From Rotaria socialis (lineage: Eukaryota; Rotifera; Eurotatoria; Philodinida; Philodinidae), in assembly GCA_905331475.1 (NCBI GenBank), contig CAJNYU010004523.1:1-64000 (forward strand): a DNA stretch of 64,000 nucleotides. Direction: 5' to 3'. Made by a program: the position numbers and the translations under genes. The notes under the pieces were generated by a model. It saw only the letters and a list, made by a program, of their open reading frames with translations, was not told where the DNA came from and did no database searches. Shown here one piece after another: positions 24,101 through 38,100 of this stretch. How positions within the stretch are numbered: the first letter of the stretch is position 1; each line of letters begins with the position of its first letter.

Positions 24101-24333
24101 AGACCGAAAAAATGATGGTCGAAGCAAGAAGAAGAGCAATCAATACCATTAACCATCGATTGTAACTTCTTGTTGTAGAACTTTCTCCTAACAACCGTTG
24201 GCTACTGCTACTAAAGAAAACATTACATTGAAAGCATCTTATAAATCAAAGATAGATCATCAAATGATAGGATTTGTTGTTATTTTTCTGGAGAATAATG
24301 ATCTACCTACTTTATGTTATGTTCGTTATCCAT
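21139..24333 (-). CDS. Neprilysin-like zinc metallopeptidase (peptidase family M13)
   Basis: A 744-residue type II membrane ectopeptidase that cleaves small peptides outside the cell. The model has 17 exons: 24333-24311, 24210-24065, 24000-23959, 23905-23801, 23743-23687, 23639-23341, 23290-23117, 23054-22965, 22905-22450, 22386-22303, 22243-22081, 22021-21970, 21910-21894, 21843-21662, 21607-21542, 21478-21300, 21238-21139. A short cytosolic tail is followed by a signal anchor (about 27-48), then CLTPYC and the [12 protein letters not shown] segment that starts the ectodomain. The catalytic site is complete: NAFY (536-539) for substrate binding, HEITH with zinc ligands His577 and His581 and base Glu578, the third ligand Glu639 in GENIAD with Asp643, and the terminal CAVW. 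Length matches human neprilysin (about 750). Exon 13 is only 17 bp. The donor after exon 14 (GTCTCT) is weak but gives the expected join. An acceptor (AG at 24353-24354) lies 19 nt before the ATG. Confidence 0.94.
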
Positions 24334-26857
24334 GTTTTCAACTCAATTTAATCTGAAACATAATTTTAAATGCGTCATAAATTTTGACTATGAAAAAAGA
24401 AGTAAATTTAACTAAACAAGTCACCACAAAGCCATGCACATAAATAACAATAGGACTTTTTACATGACGATAAAACATATAAAGAAAAATTTTATAGGCA
24501 TCATCATCATTATCATGCATGTTCTATCGATGATAAGATATCACTTGATACAATAGTCTTCACTCTACACTTTGCTCTTATGATTATTTCATACTACCTT
24601 GATATTATTTTGCAAGCGACAACAATAAAGCAGCGTGCCATCTTTTTAATGGTTAAACAGTTCGTCAGTGAAATAACTAAACCTAGACACAATATCGATA
24701 TTGCATTCTATGACTTATTTTTCATTTATCTAACATTTAATATTTTCTTAGATCAAATAATTTCTTGTCGATATACATTTTATTGATTTATGTAAAGCGT
24801 ATTTCGGAAAATATAGATATTCATTCAAAAGTTCAAATAGAATACTAGATAATTCTCATTGAATAGTTTCTTAAGTTCTTCTAGCAAATTGATTTCTTTT
24901 CAACGAAAATTCTGTGTAAGATGTTTCATAGATTCACACGAATCAAAGAAAAAAAACTTGAAAATTTCATTTATCTTTCTATATTTTGAAGTTTACTAGT
25001 AAAGTGCACCATTCGGAAATCACCTTTCGTTTAATTTTCTCTTAAATAATATATTCCAATCGGAAAATACACAAAATAAATGGTACGTCAAGAACTGAAT
25101 ACGATGGAATTCGTTATCATACATTTAAAGTGAAAAGTAGACTTTTATTTCCATCTAAATCATAAATATAGGATTTTAGTAATCGTATATAGGATCTTTC
25201 AAAAACGTCAAATGTAGAAAATATCAGGAAAAGAACAAGCAGACATTCATATAGATGTGGCAGTAGAGTTTAGAATCTAGTTGAGATTGGAATTGTTCAT
25301 TATTCTATAAATGTTATGAGAGAGTGATTCATAGAAATAAAATTTTATTAGTGAGTGATATGATATAGTTTGATTGATTATGTAGATTTAAAAAACACGT
25401 TTTTGTTTCCAAGATTGATTGTGTCAATCTTTCATGATTGAAGAGAGAGAAATGAGAAAGATTCTGAAAAGATGTTTATTTTAATACGCGGGACATTGGG
25501 ACATAGGGACATTGATTTTTCTCTTTCGTTCTGTATTCGAAGAAAAGAAAGAAAGAGATTTTCGCTATCGTTATTTCGAAGTATGGGTCTCGAGCAGGGG
25601 GGATGGGAAATGGAACGAGAGTTTATATCGAATTATCTGAAAGGAAAGTAAATGTTTTTTTTTTTAGTTTTTAATTTTTAATGAAATTAATAAAGAAGTT
25701 TCTTATATGAGTAGTCCATTTGATGTGTTATTATCTACAATCGTTCTTCGTTAATAAAAATAATAAGCTTATATAAAAGAAACTTCGTTATTTATGTCTC
25801 ATCATTGTCTGTTTCATAGTGACGAGTATCAATTATTAAAAGTTAAACTAATAAAGAAATGATGGCAAAAAAATTAGATATTAATAGATTCTACTAAATT
25901 TTTAAAGTGTAAATTTCGGATAAATAAGTATTTATTTGATGGTGCAACATTATTGTCATAATCAACGAAGTATTTCATTTGCTTTTAATATTAAAGTATC
26001 AGTTCAACAACCCACAATAATTACTATATGACTCATACAAGTGATATGAGAGCGCGTTGAGATAAATGGACAGTAACAAATAAATTTTTTTTGTTTTGGT
26101 CACCTATTTAAAAAAGAAATCTTATTTATGATCGATTAGAAAATAGTCTGCTAAATCTAATTCAGAAAAAAATTTCCATATCGTTCATATAATTTTATTT
26201 GCACTTTGATTTTCAAAATTTGTTTTTCTTTTCTTTTCTTCGCTCTCTTTTGTGTCTATTTTCTCTATCTTTAATTAAATCTATTATTCCAATCTCAACT
26301 GAATTATCATGTCAACTGTAACATATATAAAAGTGGAATTATTTACTTAACTTATCGAATAAAATAAACTATATAATATGTAATCTCTTCTTTTTTATTT
26401 TTATTTCTTAACTCAAATCCAATTAATACATATTGTCATATTTGAATGGTGGCTACTCAAAATATTTTACGAGACACTATGATAAATGTCATACAATGAG
26501 ATCATTTGGCATTAGAAATGAAATATTTCAAGTTTATTTAACTACAGTTTAAAGTACAGGCACACTGATATTTTTAGTGTCTATGTAGATTGCTATCAAT
26601 CTTGTGTTTTTAATCTTGAATATCATAGAGATAGAATTTTTACTAGAGAACAGCTCAAAAATAGGGGAATTGAAAATAATAATAGAATAGCCCATGATAA
26701 GAATGATTCTTGTTACAGCAAATACTATAAAGTAGAATCCTCGAACGTTTCTCTTATTTCATTTGAAGTTCATTATTAGTACAGAAAAATAAACCTTCTA
26801 TCGATAAGACTAAATTAGACTTTAATAAAGAATAGCTATCAAATATTATAATCATAT
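24334..26857. other. Gene-free stretch upstream of the M13 peptidase
   Basis: AT-rich spacer. Around 25485-25515 there is a short GGGACATTGGGACATAGGGACAT repeat and near 25593-25615 a purine-rich patch with six G in a row. No exon series is seen, and the frame at 24580-24786 looks like chance. Confidence 0.55.
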
Positions 26858-27656
26858 ATGATAAAAAAAGGTACATTAGTTGAAGATACAAAAACAGTTG
26901 TTAAAGCTTCAAACCAAAGCGAATCATTTATTATTAATCATGAACATTTCGAAGGACCATTTGATTTAAAAGAAGAAGATTTATATGATCGATATTTACA
27001 GGGTCCTAATCAATGGCCTCGTGGTATGCCAGAATTTTGTCGAGCAGTTTTGACTTATTATCATGAAATAGAAAAGTTAGCTCTTGAATTAACAAAAGTT
27101 TTTTTTTTCTGCAAGTGAAAATGATTTTAATCAATTTTCTTCACATTTTCAGTGGCCATCGATCCATTGGTTTACGGATGCTTCATCATCCACCACAATC
27201 TTCACCAGTACCAGACGGTGTTTTTGGTAGTTCACCACATTGTGATCATGGCTTCATTACTATTTTATCTCAAGATGATGTGGGTCGTTTACAAATAAAA
27301 ACACCGAATGGCGAATGGATTTCAGCTCCAAATATGATTACATCAAATAGTGAAACTGCTTTCCAACTCAACCTTGGTGATAGCGCTTCGAAATGGGCAA
27401 ATGATTGTTTTACTAGCAACTCCTCATCGTGTTATAAATCGTTCTGGTCAAGGTCGTTATTCTATCGTCTTTTTTTGAGACCCACAATTGGATTTAGGTA
27501 CACGGTGGTGTCCAACTGATAAACAGCCTAACTATGAACCACAAACGTATGGGCAACATTTAAAAACTTCGCTATCGAATGATTATGCTGAATTGTATAA
27601 AACAATTGATGGTGCTAGTAATGAAGATACCAAAAATGCAGAAACAAACTCAAGAT
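26858..27656 (+). pseudogene. 2-oxoglutarate/Fe(II) oxygenase (isopenicillin N synthase-like), several frameshifts
   Basis: Remains of a non-haem iron dioxygenase. The first block (26858-27095) reads DRYLQGPNQWPRGMPEF and a following helix, as in the central part of the isopenicillin N synthase/gibberellin oxidase family. After a frame change near the T run at 27098-27108 and another near 27152, the core resumes with LHHPPQSSP, then the HxD iron ligands in SSPHCDHG, then FQLNLGD. A further frameshift near 27412 is needed to reach LATPHRVIN (third ligand His) and the 2-oxoglutarate-binding RYS. Two more lie near 27470-27490 before the tail that ends at the TGA 27654-27656. The N-terminal third typical of the family is missing. 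At least four independent frame changes make decay more likely than sequencing error, since neighbouring genes are intact. Small-molecule oxygenases of this type are rare in animals. Confidence 0.75.
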
Positions 27657-28530
27657 GATTCATAATTTTCATTATTTTTCTGGTCTACATTGGTTTATTT
27701 ATAGATATGACTATTCCTGATTTGACTTGGTTCTTTTTGGGAGATTCAGATTTAATAACAAAATGATTTTGTCACTTCTCTCACGCGAAATTTAGCTGAT
27801 GAATTATGTATACCATCGATGAAAAAGAAATTCTCTATCTAACTACTGTTTTTTTTTGCAAGTTTTGAGCTAATCTTTGATTAAAATATTTTATTTCAGC
27901 ATTGCAAACTACTAGTTAACAATTATATTCATAGAGTTAATTGCTATTTTGTTTTAGCCTTATAAATATATGCATCATATTCACAAAATGAAGTAATGTT
28001 ATGATACTCGCTCATAGAACTGAACAGAGCTAACTGTATTCAATGCTTACCCGACAGAATATAGACTGGGATCGCTTTTCCTATTTCTATTTGGAACATG
28101 TCAATAAGCTTTACACAACTAATTACTACAAATTTCATTCTTAGTGAAATATATATATAGGATTCTATGTTAATCCTGTTGTGCACGAATGATAGATTTA
28201 ATTTTGCCAAAACAAAATAGTCCCAAGATTGGAATCATCTTGTACAAGTGGTTATTTTGAAAATTTTCCTTTCAATTACTCGTGTAGATCAATGATTATC
28301 TCCTAAACAATGTATTTTTCGCTTGATCAATGAAGAATGTATACGATAAATGTTCTAGTTCGTTTTGAAATGTTTTTTTGTTACACAAAAGAAAAATTTA
28401 ATAAATTCATACAAATATACAGAGAAACAAAAAAAAATATTTAGATTTTAGACAAATCGGTCAGTGCGTCATGTGAACAACATTTAAATAAAAAATATGA
28501 TTTTGATCAGCAAAGCTCAGTGTGATAAAT
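27657..28530. other. Spacer between the oxygenase pseudogene and RELCH
   Basis: AT-rich, with no coding feature recognised. It contains the 3' flanks of two convergent units. Confidence 0.5.
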
Positions 28531-31500
28531 TTATTTCTTTTTAATAAATCTATAAGTCAATTTTTCAGTTGAATCCCGAAAATTCGTTAAACCTTTGAGC
28601 ATTCGTCCTCGAATATTTTCCTGATTGAGATTTGTACCACCGATCAATAATGAACTAAATCAATACGTCCAATGTTTGAATCATGTTTTTGTTTAATTAA
28701 AAATAAAAACAAACCTATCTTGTCGATATTGTTCAAGTTTATGTTCAAGATCTTTAATAATTGAATCTAGTACAGCAACACTATCAGGTCTTAATTGTGC
28801 AAAATCTACACGTAGACAATAAAGACCGGGTAAAAAACTATTTAGTATCGATTGACCCGAATGAAAACAACAAGACAATGCACTGTAAGCTTCAAATAAA
28901 TATGTGGCTATTTCAAGACGTTTCGCTTGACCACGTTCTGACTGTTGTTGGGAATTTTGAGAAGCAATAAATGCTAAAAACGGGAGAATAAATTCTTCAC
29001 GAAATTTACTTTCAGCATGAGGTGCAATTTGAGTAAACGTTTTTATGAATTCACTTTGAACACGATGTTCATCACGAAATGCTGTATCACTATTGATTAA
29101 AAACAATTTTAAATACAGTTCATACAAAACAAAGAAATAAAATTTTACTTACGTATCAAATATTTGAAATTGGGCGTATACTCGTTCGAGAATCTAATTT
29201 AAGAAACAAATAAAAACAATCATAAGTTGAATATATTTTTATTCTCTGTTAATCTAATTTCGATCATGTAATAAAATAAAAATTCGCGCGTGTTCTGGTA
29301 GAGACCATATTCGAGAATTAAAACATCAAATCAAAAACAAAATATTGGTGTCAGTAATTCAGAATAAATTTTGTTTTTTGTACGAAATAGATATAAGAAG
29401 TTTTCAATCTATTGCTTGAAAAATATAGAAAGATTTCTTTGAATGTATCAAACCAATTTATTTGTAGAGTATGAGTGAAGAACATTTATGTACCATGACC
29501 TGCGCATCGACTGCTTCTGGTTCGTTAAGATAGTTTATGACTATTTACTCATCCGATGTACTGTACCAGAATTGAATATAAGCACGCATTGGAAATAATC
29601 CGAGTTGTCAGGTTCAATACTGACTGTAGTCTCGTTTTATTTTTTGGTAATGGAGAAGGGAAAGGTTAGAGATTTGATTATGTTAAGTCTACAAAGAAGG
29701 GAGAGATAAATCACCTAAAGACTGAAGAAATATGAATACGGTAACTAAAAGCATGTTAACGATCTTCATTATCAATGGTCAATCGCCTGAAAGTATCTTC
29801 ATAATTGTTCACATAATTTAGGAAAAAAACTGTCGGAATAATCATGTAAATACGCGGTAGAAAACTATGTGAATAGTCCTCAAATATTAAAAGAGAACAC
29901 TGATTTAGTGCATTAGTAAAATCAATAGAACTCGATGACAGTTTTGTTTTTATAAAGAACATGGTCTAATAAAAAAACATTTCTTTTTCAATCTTACTTC
30001 AGACTCTGAACATTGAATAAGAATTGATCCAAATACTTGGATAGTTGCTGTTCGAACAGTTCTATAGCGAAAGCAAAAGACCAATCTGAAATATTTCTTT
30101 TTACCAAAAACAAATAAGATAATTACATATCATCATCTGACGCGAGTGTAATCAAAGCTGGCAAGATCTTATGAGATATTGTGGAATGATCAACAAGTCT
30201 CAATGTAATCTAAATAAAAGGATCGAAATTCTGTATTTACTTCAAATGATAAAACTTACATTAAATAATTGTAAAGTATATAAGCGAACTTGTGGATTTG
30301 TATTTGTTAGAGAATCTCGAAGAATACTTAATAGAATGTCTTGGAAATTAGCATCGGTTCTAAAAAAGTTTCATTTAAAATTTAAACACATAAAAATCAA
30401 AAATAACAAAAATTCATTTACCCAATTTCTGAATACATCGCTTGTAAAATATTTATCGATAATTTTTGATTAGCAATCAGAAGAAGTGCATCATATATAT
30501 ATTGAGTTAATTCGGCTCGTTCTTGTTCTGTTGTCCAAGAACATAAGACACCAGTCGCGTATAGAACAAATTTTGTTGCTAAAAAAAATATAATGTATAA
30601 AAATAAGTTTCTATTGAGCTTGCATATATTTACATCGAATTTCATCTTGCGATGTAGGCGAATTGATTGTAGTATAGAGTGGTTTAATCTATATGAATAC
30701 ATAAAAACGAATAGAAATTGCTTTCCTATGATTTTAAAATATTGGCTAAACATTTCTATCGCATATCAACTTTTTTGGATTCCTATGATTTATCTCGGAT
30801 TCATTTCTAATTGCTTATTAATATACACTAACTGATTTTTTCATTGAGCCGAAGTCGATTTGGATCAGTTTTCTATTGACGCTGATGAATTCTTCAATCA
30901 ATATGAATAAACATAGAAAATAAAAAATAAAGTCGATGGTAAATACTACAGTCCTTATTCTTGTTATGGTTCGTTTCGTTGTCTCTTGTTCTATGACCAG
31001 TCAAAGAACTCAACGAGTATTTACTAAAGTGTATGGATGCGCAATAGAAGTGTCCTTGAACTATCTCTATTATTCATTATATCTATCCTGAATTAGGTAA
31101 AAACGTAAAAGATGAAACAAATTAATTAATTAATAGTCTTCTATTTACTTTTAATTTCCAAAAATTTCTTCCAAAATATCGACTAATTGTCTTGATAAAT
31201 TCACTACATGCATGAACTAATTTTCCATTCATCATATCAATAGCAGCGATTGTATCAAATGAACGTTTTAAACTAAACAAATACCAAAAACCAAATCTAT
31301 ATATATATATATCTCAGATTGAAATTTTTCACTAATCTTACAAAACATCAATATATTGTTCGATTTGATCTGTAAATGGAAATTCTCCATTGATAGCACA
31401 TTGATCATAATGTTCAAGTAATTTTTCACTATTGGGAGATAGAATTGTGTGTAGTTGAAAAAATACTGATGATGTTGTATCGGGTAAACTTCTTGCAGAC

Positions 31501-34500
31501 GAAGTCGATTGTGAAAGATCGTGATCTATTTTCATACTTTGTAAAGCAGATGCAAAAATAAATACTATTAAATCAGTTAAGATATAAATCAATTGAATAA
31601 AGCGTTGACTATCAATTGACGATGGTGTTTGAATATGCTAAAGGAGTAGAAAAAAGAAACGAAGAGAATTATTCTAATTGTAACAATAAAATAGTGATAT
31701 AAACTAACTAGAACAAGAGATTCAATTTTACTCAAGTAATGATCAATTAAAACTGAAAAAAGTTTATTTAATTCAAGACACCATATTGCAATTGATGGTA
31801 ATAAGTATTTTTTAGCTGATTGTACAACATCAGATGTATCCGATAAGCATCGATCGAGTAATTCAATACACTATAGTAAAAGCAAAATATAAGTAGAGCC
31901 ATTTATATAGAAAGATAAAAACTTTTACTTGAGACAATCGAGTTTCATCATCGATTTCATTAATAACCATTGCCAGACTTTTACTACATACAGATCGTAC
32001 TTGATCACATTTATCTTCGACAAGCATCTGTTGTAACATTGAAAATATTAAACTCACACGGATATCTTTCTACAAGAATTAAAATAATTTTTATAGATTT
32101 ATGTTTCTCTTTTTAAATGAATAAATTTACGGGTAAACGGGGCGCTAATATTCCACATGCTTCAGCAACTAGACAACGTCGTTCATCTATTTTATTACTT
32201 ATGTTTTCCCAACATTGTGGTAATAATTCAGCGTGTACACGTAATGGACCACTTTGTTTGGCAAAACAAAGAAAAGCATGTAATACAACTTGCCGTTGAT
32301 TGTATGAAGGGCTTTTATATAAATTAAATAATGTTTTAAGTAAACGATCACGTTCATCAGTTTTTGGATGTAATATAGATGTGTAGGTTACTAATGGGAC
32401 AAGGTCCTATACAACAACAAAAAAACGAAACATACAAAAATATCAATGTATACTCGAATATTGGATAGTAATCATGCTGCTAATAAATATGACCAATCGA
32501 AATAGACTTAGTAATATTATTATGAATTTCCTCGTTGAAATCAAAACAGAACAATATTTTCAAATTCAATTTGATTACTTACTAATTTCTTCGACCCATT
32601 TAAATTAGAATTAATCTTTGTAATAGTTCGAACAATTAAATCTAATAAATCTTTTTGATCAAGCGAAAGAATATTTAATTCATGAATATTGTCCTCAAAT
32701 GCTTTCTGTTCAAAATCATGATTTATCTCCATTTCTTCGTCTTGTTTATCGTCATTGATAGGACAAGATAATAAGTGACGTTCAAATGCACATCGATAAA
32801 CTTGTGGTAATTGTCTGGAAGAATTCAATTGTATTGTATCTTCCATTTTTGTTAGATTCGATGTTGCATCAGAGGTTAAACGATTTTGTAGAAGTTGTAA
32901 CTGTATTAAAAGATTTTTCTTTTCATGTTGTAAGGCTTGAATTTCTTCGCTAAGATTTAATTTTTCTTCTTCTATGTGATTTATTCGTTTATTATATTCA
33001 ACTACGTCAAATTGCTAATAATTTTTAAAAAATAATAGAAATAAACTAAACATAGAAATGTAAAGAACTAAACTTACCATTTGATGAACTACTGTTTTAA
33101 ATTTTTTATATTCATCATAAAGATTTTCATCAAAATTAACTAACATTGAAAAATTTTCTTTTTTTGGTTTTTCATCTTCAATACATAATTGATGATAATA
33201 CCAACGATATAATTGAGTTAAATCAGGTGGTCTTGAACAATTTAAGCCAACACTATCCCAATCTTCTAAATCTGATGTATCATTTTCTTCTCCGAATGTT
33301 ACACTAGTTAATTTATAATTATTCGTTAGAAGATATTCATTGACTAAATAATTTAATGCACGACGTTCAAATGGTCGAACAGTTAATCCTGTTGGAATTA
33401 GTGCTTGTGCAGAATTCGATGACAATAGATGAGCTGAAAGACAAATGAAAAATAAAAATTCCATGCTTCATTTTCGTTTAGTCATCCAAAGAAAACTTGT
33501 GTGTGTAACATATTCAGGCCTTAACTACACTATTATATGTATGTATCACTAAGTGAAAGCAATGCATCATTTTCTTGCATCCTCAATAACTTAAATTTAA
33601 ATATTGATCTGCACAAAAATCAGAAAGTACATTATCGAACGCATTTACCAACTTACTTCAGCTATTTAGATTTGGGAAAAGACTATAGAGTGTTCTACAA
33701 CAGTCAAAGTCGCTGGAAAAATTTAACGATACCGAACTTTAAAAAACTGTTAAAACCTAATAGACATCATCATATATGAAAAACTAACCATAATTGTAAA
33801 AATATGACAGAGAAATTTACACATATATACGTATATTCACCTTGATGTTTTGCATTCCTGTCATCTGCCTTTTTATTTTGTAGCTGTTGTTGTTGTTCAT
33901 CCGTTGAATCATAGGTGAGTGTTTGTCTTAGTTCTTGTATAGTATCTCGTGCTTTTCTTAATTCAAATTCTAGAACAGCAACACGTTCATCATTAAAACG
34001 CGATTCACCAACTACACTAGCACTTGTCGCTGCTCCACCATTACCGTTTCCATTATGCCAATCGATATCTTCGGAATAACGCGTTATATTATCAATGGAA
34101 GTTGAATCAAATGTTTGACTGCTTGATGTTCGAGGAAAGAAATCTCCGTTGCCACCACCACCAAGTGATACAGAATCATCTGCATAATGATTAAGATTAC
34201 GTATAAATGTTGACTGTTTATTTATTGATGTTGCCGAGGGACCTTCAAAATTAGCTGGGTTAGAAAAATATTCACGCAGTCGCGGTAAATCATATCCATT
34301 TTCTAATAATTCAGTATAGAATTCGAGAGCACTCAAGTAAAAACGATTTTTCAATAAGAACTTGGCAACTGTATCATATACATGCCATTTTGTACGTTTC
34401 GTTTTAATAGTTGTTGTTGGGGTTTCTGTAAATTGTTGTTTATGTTCATCATCTATTCCTGAGAGAGAAGTTGACGATGATGATAAATACTTATCAACAA

Positions 34501-34644
34501 TAACATCTGTCTCGTGTTGTCGTTCTTGTACACAACTAAAACGTTTTTTTAAAATAAAATCTTATGTAGTATATTAAATTATATTTTGTCTTCTTACTCT
34601 CCGTCGTCCAATGTCACTCGGCATAAATTTAACTCATTGTCCAT
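28531..34644 (-). CDS. RELCH: RELCH-like protein (LisH, coiled coil and HEAT repeats; KIAA1468 family)
   Basis: A predicted 1183-residue protein, close to the roughly 1216 of human RELCH, which binds Rab11 on recycling endosomes and works with OSBP in moving cholesterol to the trans-Golgi. The model has 17 exons: 34644-34598, 34535-33841, 33433-33078, 33014-32583, 32406-32131, 32069-31929, 31870-31709, 31637-31342, 31272-31149, 30688-30634, 30578-30422, 30359-30260, 30209-30127, 30085-29998, 29193-29153, 29089-28715, 28654-28531; all phases close. The LisH motif (about 69-100) reads VAKFLLKNRFYLSALEFY and is followed by DLPRLREYFSNP. Next comes RALNYLVNEYLL, typical of this family, then a coiled coil. 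The HEAT region includes SILHPKTDERDRLL and AELLPQCWE. The C-terminal block LFEAYSALSCCF matches the family end. Intron 14 is about 0.96 kb with intron 15 short. An acceptor-like TTTCGATTTCTAG (AG at 34664-34665) lies 19 nt upstream of the start. Confidence 0.94.
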
Positions 34645-35178
34645 CGTCAAGAGATGTGTACATCTAGAAATCGAAAATAAGAGACAATGAGTTATTTTTG
34701 ATATAACGATATATATGTTGATATGAATATATTTCGAAAATAAATGAAAATTGAAAAACAAAAAAAAGAGATAATAATATATATGCATTTAAAAAGTCTA
34801 AGCTACATTAAAAGTTCAGTTTTCCATAAACTAAGCCATTCTTTTTTGGTGTTTGATTGTAGATCTAAAGAAGTTCATGATATCAAAATAGATGAAAATA
34901 AATAATAATAAAAAAGAAGCTTGTTGATGTTTTTTTTTCTTCATATTGAGCCAAAGTTACAGATGCAATATATGAAAGTAAAATTGAGTTTTTTATTATT
35001 ATTAAAACACACATAGAATCAAGAAATCAATTAATTTAGTTGATCAGTATTCTCTAAATATAAACAAGATGCAAATAGAGAAGTTTTGCTTAAACACAAC
35101 GTGAGTAATGAGTATTTAAAAGCATATGCAAGTGAAATTTTTTTCATTCGTTGCTTAATGTAGTAGGTACATATTCAC
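34645..35178. other. Spacer between MICU and RELCH
   Basis: 534 bp of AT-rich sequence downstream of MICU and upstream of RELCH in transcription order. Apart from the RELCH acceptor, no signal is recognised. The frame at 34594-34788 only contains RELCH exon 1. Confidence 0.55.
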
Positions 35179-38100
35179 TTACTTAGCTCGTTCACGAAAG
35201 CAGTGTTTAAATTGTTCAAAACTTGATTTTGATACTTCGTTATCTGTAGATGCCTTCAAAAATAGATAGAGAACCAATCAATATGGAAATAATTACAAAG
35301 AATATACTAAACCTGAAAACCACGAGAAAGACGATCTTTCATAACAGCCATAAATTCATCGTAGCTTCTACGAGAGCAATAGATAAATTTTTCGAACTGA
35401 TCAATATAAACTATAATCTACGTACAAATGTTGATCACCATCTGTATCAAATATTCGAAAAACAAGACCCATTATATTTGGTTCAAGCTCAAATCCAGTT
35501 GAAATTTTTAAAGCTCGTTGAAATTCCGCTAGAATCATAAAGAAAATGAATGTTTTTAAATTAAATCTGGATATACAGTAACTCTTTTAAAAAAAAGTCT
35601 TATTTTCTTGACAATTATATGTTATACATTCATACTTAGCTATTGAGATCGTAGTCTTAGTGTACTCACCTTGTGAAATAGGTTTATTGGATAATTGATG
35701 AAAACGCATAGCAATACTGAATTCTTCAAGATTATTAAGAAAAGCAAAGAAACATTTAAATTGTTCAAACGTAATACCCTATTTAGCACGATACAAATTA
35801 AATGAATTTATTAGAGAACAACATCTTGTTTCTACATACACGTGATTGAATTGTTGTTTTTTTCACTTTTTTTAAAATATTTGTTTTTGTATCATGATCA
35901 AAATCTGTATAACGTAAAAGTATTTCAGCAAAATCTAGATCAGATATTGTTTTAAATCCATGTGAAAATTCAGTAAATTCAATTTCAAGTAATTCAGTTT
36001 GGAAATTTTCCATAAACCTACATGAATTAATAAAGTATTTATTTTTTATACAATAAATATTTTATTTCTTCATCATACCGTTTAAACTCTGTAAAATTTA
36101 ACGTATCACGACCATTTTTTCCAAAAAAATGTAAAAGTAATGTTGTATTAATTTCTCCATCCTCCTGCAATGTGTAGAAGAAAGCACTATTATCAAGTCA
36201 TTCTATTCAAGTATTAGATATAAAAAGTTTCCAAGAACCAAATTATAGTCAACAACAAGCGAGAATAATTTTGCATCGTGCACTACATTTTATATTCGCT
36301 CATTCATCAGTGCAACTGGATAAACATTGATGCATATTTTCATACGTACGACGTCTAATTTTATACTAGATGGTGTTTTTATTGTTTTTTTCTTCTTGCC
36401 ATTAAACAACATATTAAAAAGCTAAACACATACATGCACACAAAAAATACTTTGTTACTTCATTAATTAAACACTTATTAACAAATAAGAATCAAATGTC
36501 AAATATGTTGATTTAACTTACATTTTTAGAATTTATATTTGTATTTGATACTCCTTTTGATGCTTGTCGTCGTAACATACGTTTATCACTCATGACTTTT
36601 CCAAGCTAGATTAAAATCATTCAAAATCAATCAACTATGACAACAACAAAAATAAAATAGAATCTTGTAAACATACCACAAGAAATTCATTTCTATCGAC
36701 TAATTGGTTTCCTGTGTAGAAAAATAATTTGATATTAAGTATTACTCATAAACTCGAAGGATAGTATAAATAGTAAAGACAGGAAATTTCATTTTGAAGA
36801 CGGATGAAAATTTTTAAAAAGACTTGGTTTATTTCCTCTGTAAACAAGAAGAACTTCCTGTCAAAATTGTTTATGGTTTTAAGTTGTATACTTCAACAAA
36901 GATTTCATCAAAGATTTTTTTCTCCATTGAAGTGTCGTTAAAAAATGACAAATGATTGCAAAACATCTGTTGCGTCTATTTATTAGCCTACTAATCATGT
37001 ATAGAATACAAAAGGCTCTCATGACAAATATGACAGAATATATAAAAAGAAACTATTTAATGGCTTATATTAAAAAATAAACGGTTTGTTTAATACACTA
37101 ATTTAAACGATCATCTACTATGACTTTAGTAGAGGCGGGATATGATTAAACAACTAACGTCTTGTGCGAAAGTTTCTGGACAAAATGTTCGTTCATTTTC
37201 CGATCAATTGCAAGAGTTAGCCAAATTTTAAAAACACTGTTAGAATCAAAATTTTGTGTTCTCTCAGAATTTGTGTTCAGAATTTTTGTAAGACACTTAG
37301 ATTAGGAACTATACTTGAAGTTTTGAAAGGCATGAAAATAACGTTTGGACGGTTTTCAATATCAAAAATATAATCCAAGATAGATGTAAAAAATTATTCT
37401 GCATACTGCAAGAGATACAGCAAAGACTTTCTTATAAAACTGTATCCTAATAATTAGTCTTCTTTGAAGCTTCGTCGAATAGTAAGTCTTAGCAAAAGGT
37501 TCAATGATGTTTTTGGAAATGATTATTTTTCACATATCAAAATTACCTCCATTGTTTCTGAAAAACTGGTGAAAAACTATCAATTCTCAGCTTCTGGAGG
37601 ACCATCATGCTCTTTACACTGTCAAAAAAGATGGATAATATATAATAAATTAATTATCACTTTGGAGGGCGTATATAACCCAAATTCTGATCGAAAAAGA
37701 TTCAAACTGCTATGCGATTAAGCAAAGGGAACTGGAACTAAGTTATATTGACTATCTTTAATTAGAAAATAAGAAAAATATCATTTAATCAATTTCAAAT
37801 CGGACATGATAGGATTTTCCGTCTCTAAATTTTTCAGTTCATGCAGTGTCGTCCAAACGTTATTTTCGTGCCTTTCAAAACTTCAAGTATAATTTCTAAT
37901 CTGAGTGCCTCACAAAAATTCTGAACACAGATTCCGAGAGAACACAACATTTTGATTGCAATACAATGTTTTTAAAATTTGGCTAACTCTTGCAATTGAT
38001 CGGAAAATGAACGAACATTTTGTCCAGAAACTTTCGCACAAGACGATATGACTAGATTGTTGTTAAATATCCAATAGAGAAATTCGAGAGAGTATACCAA

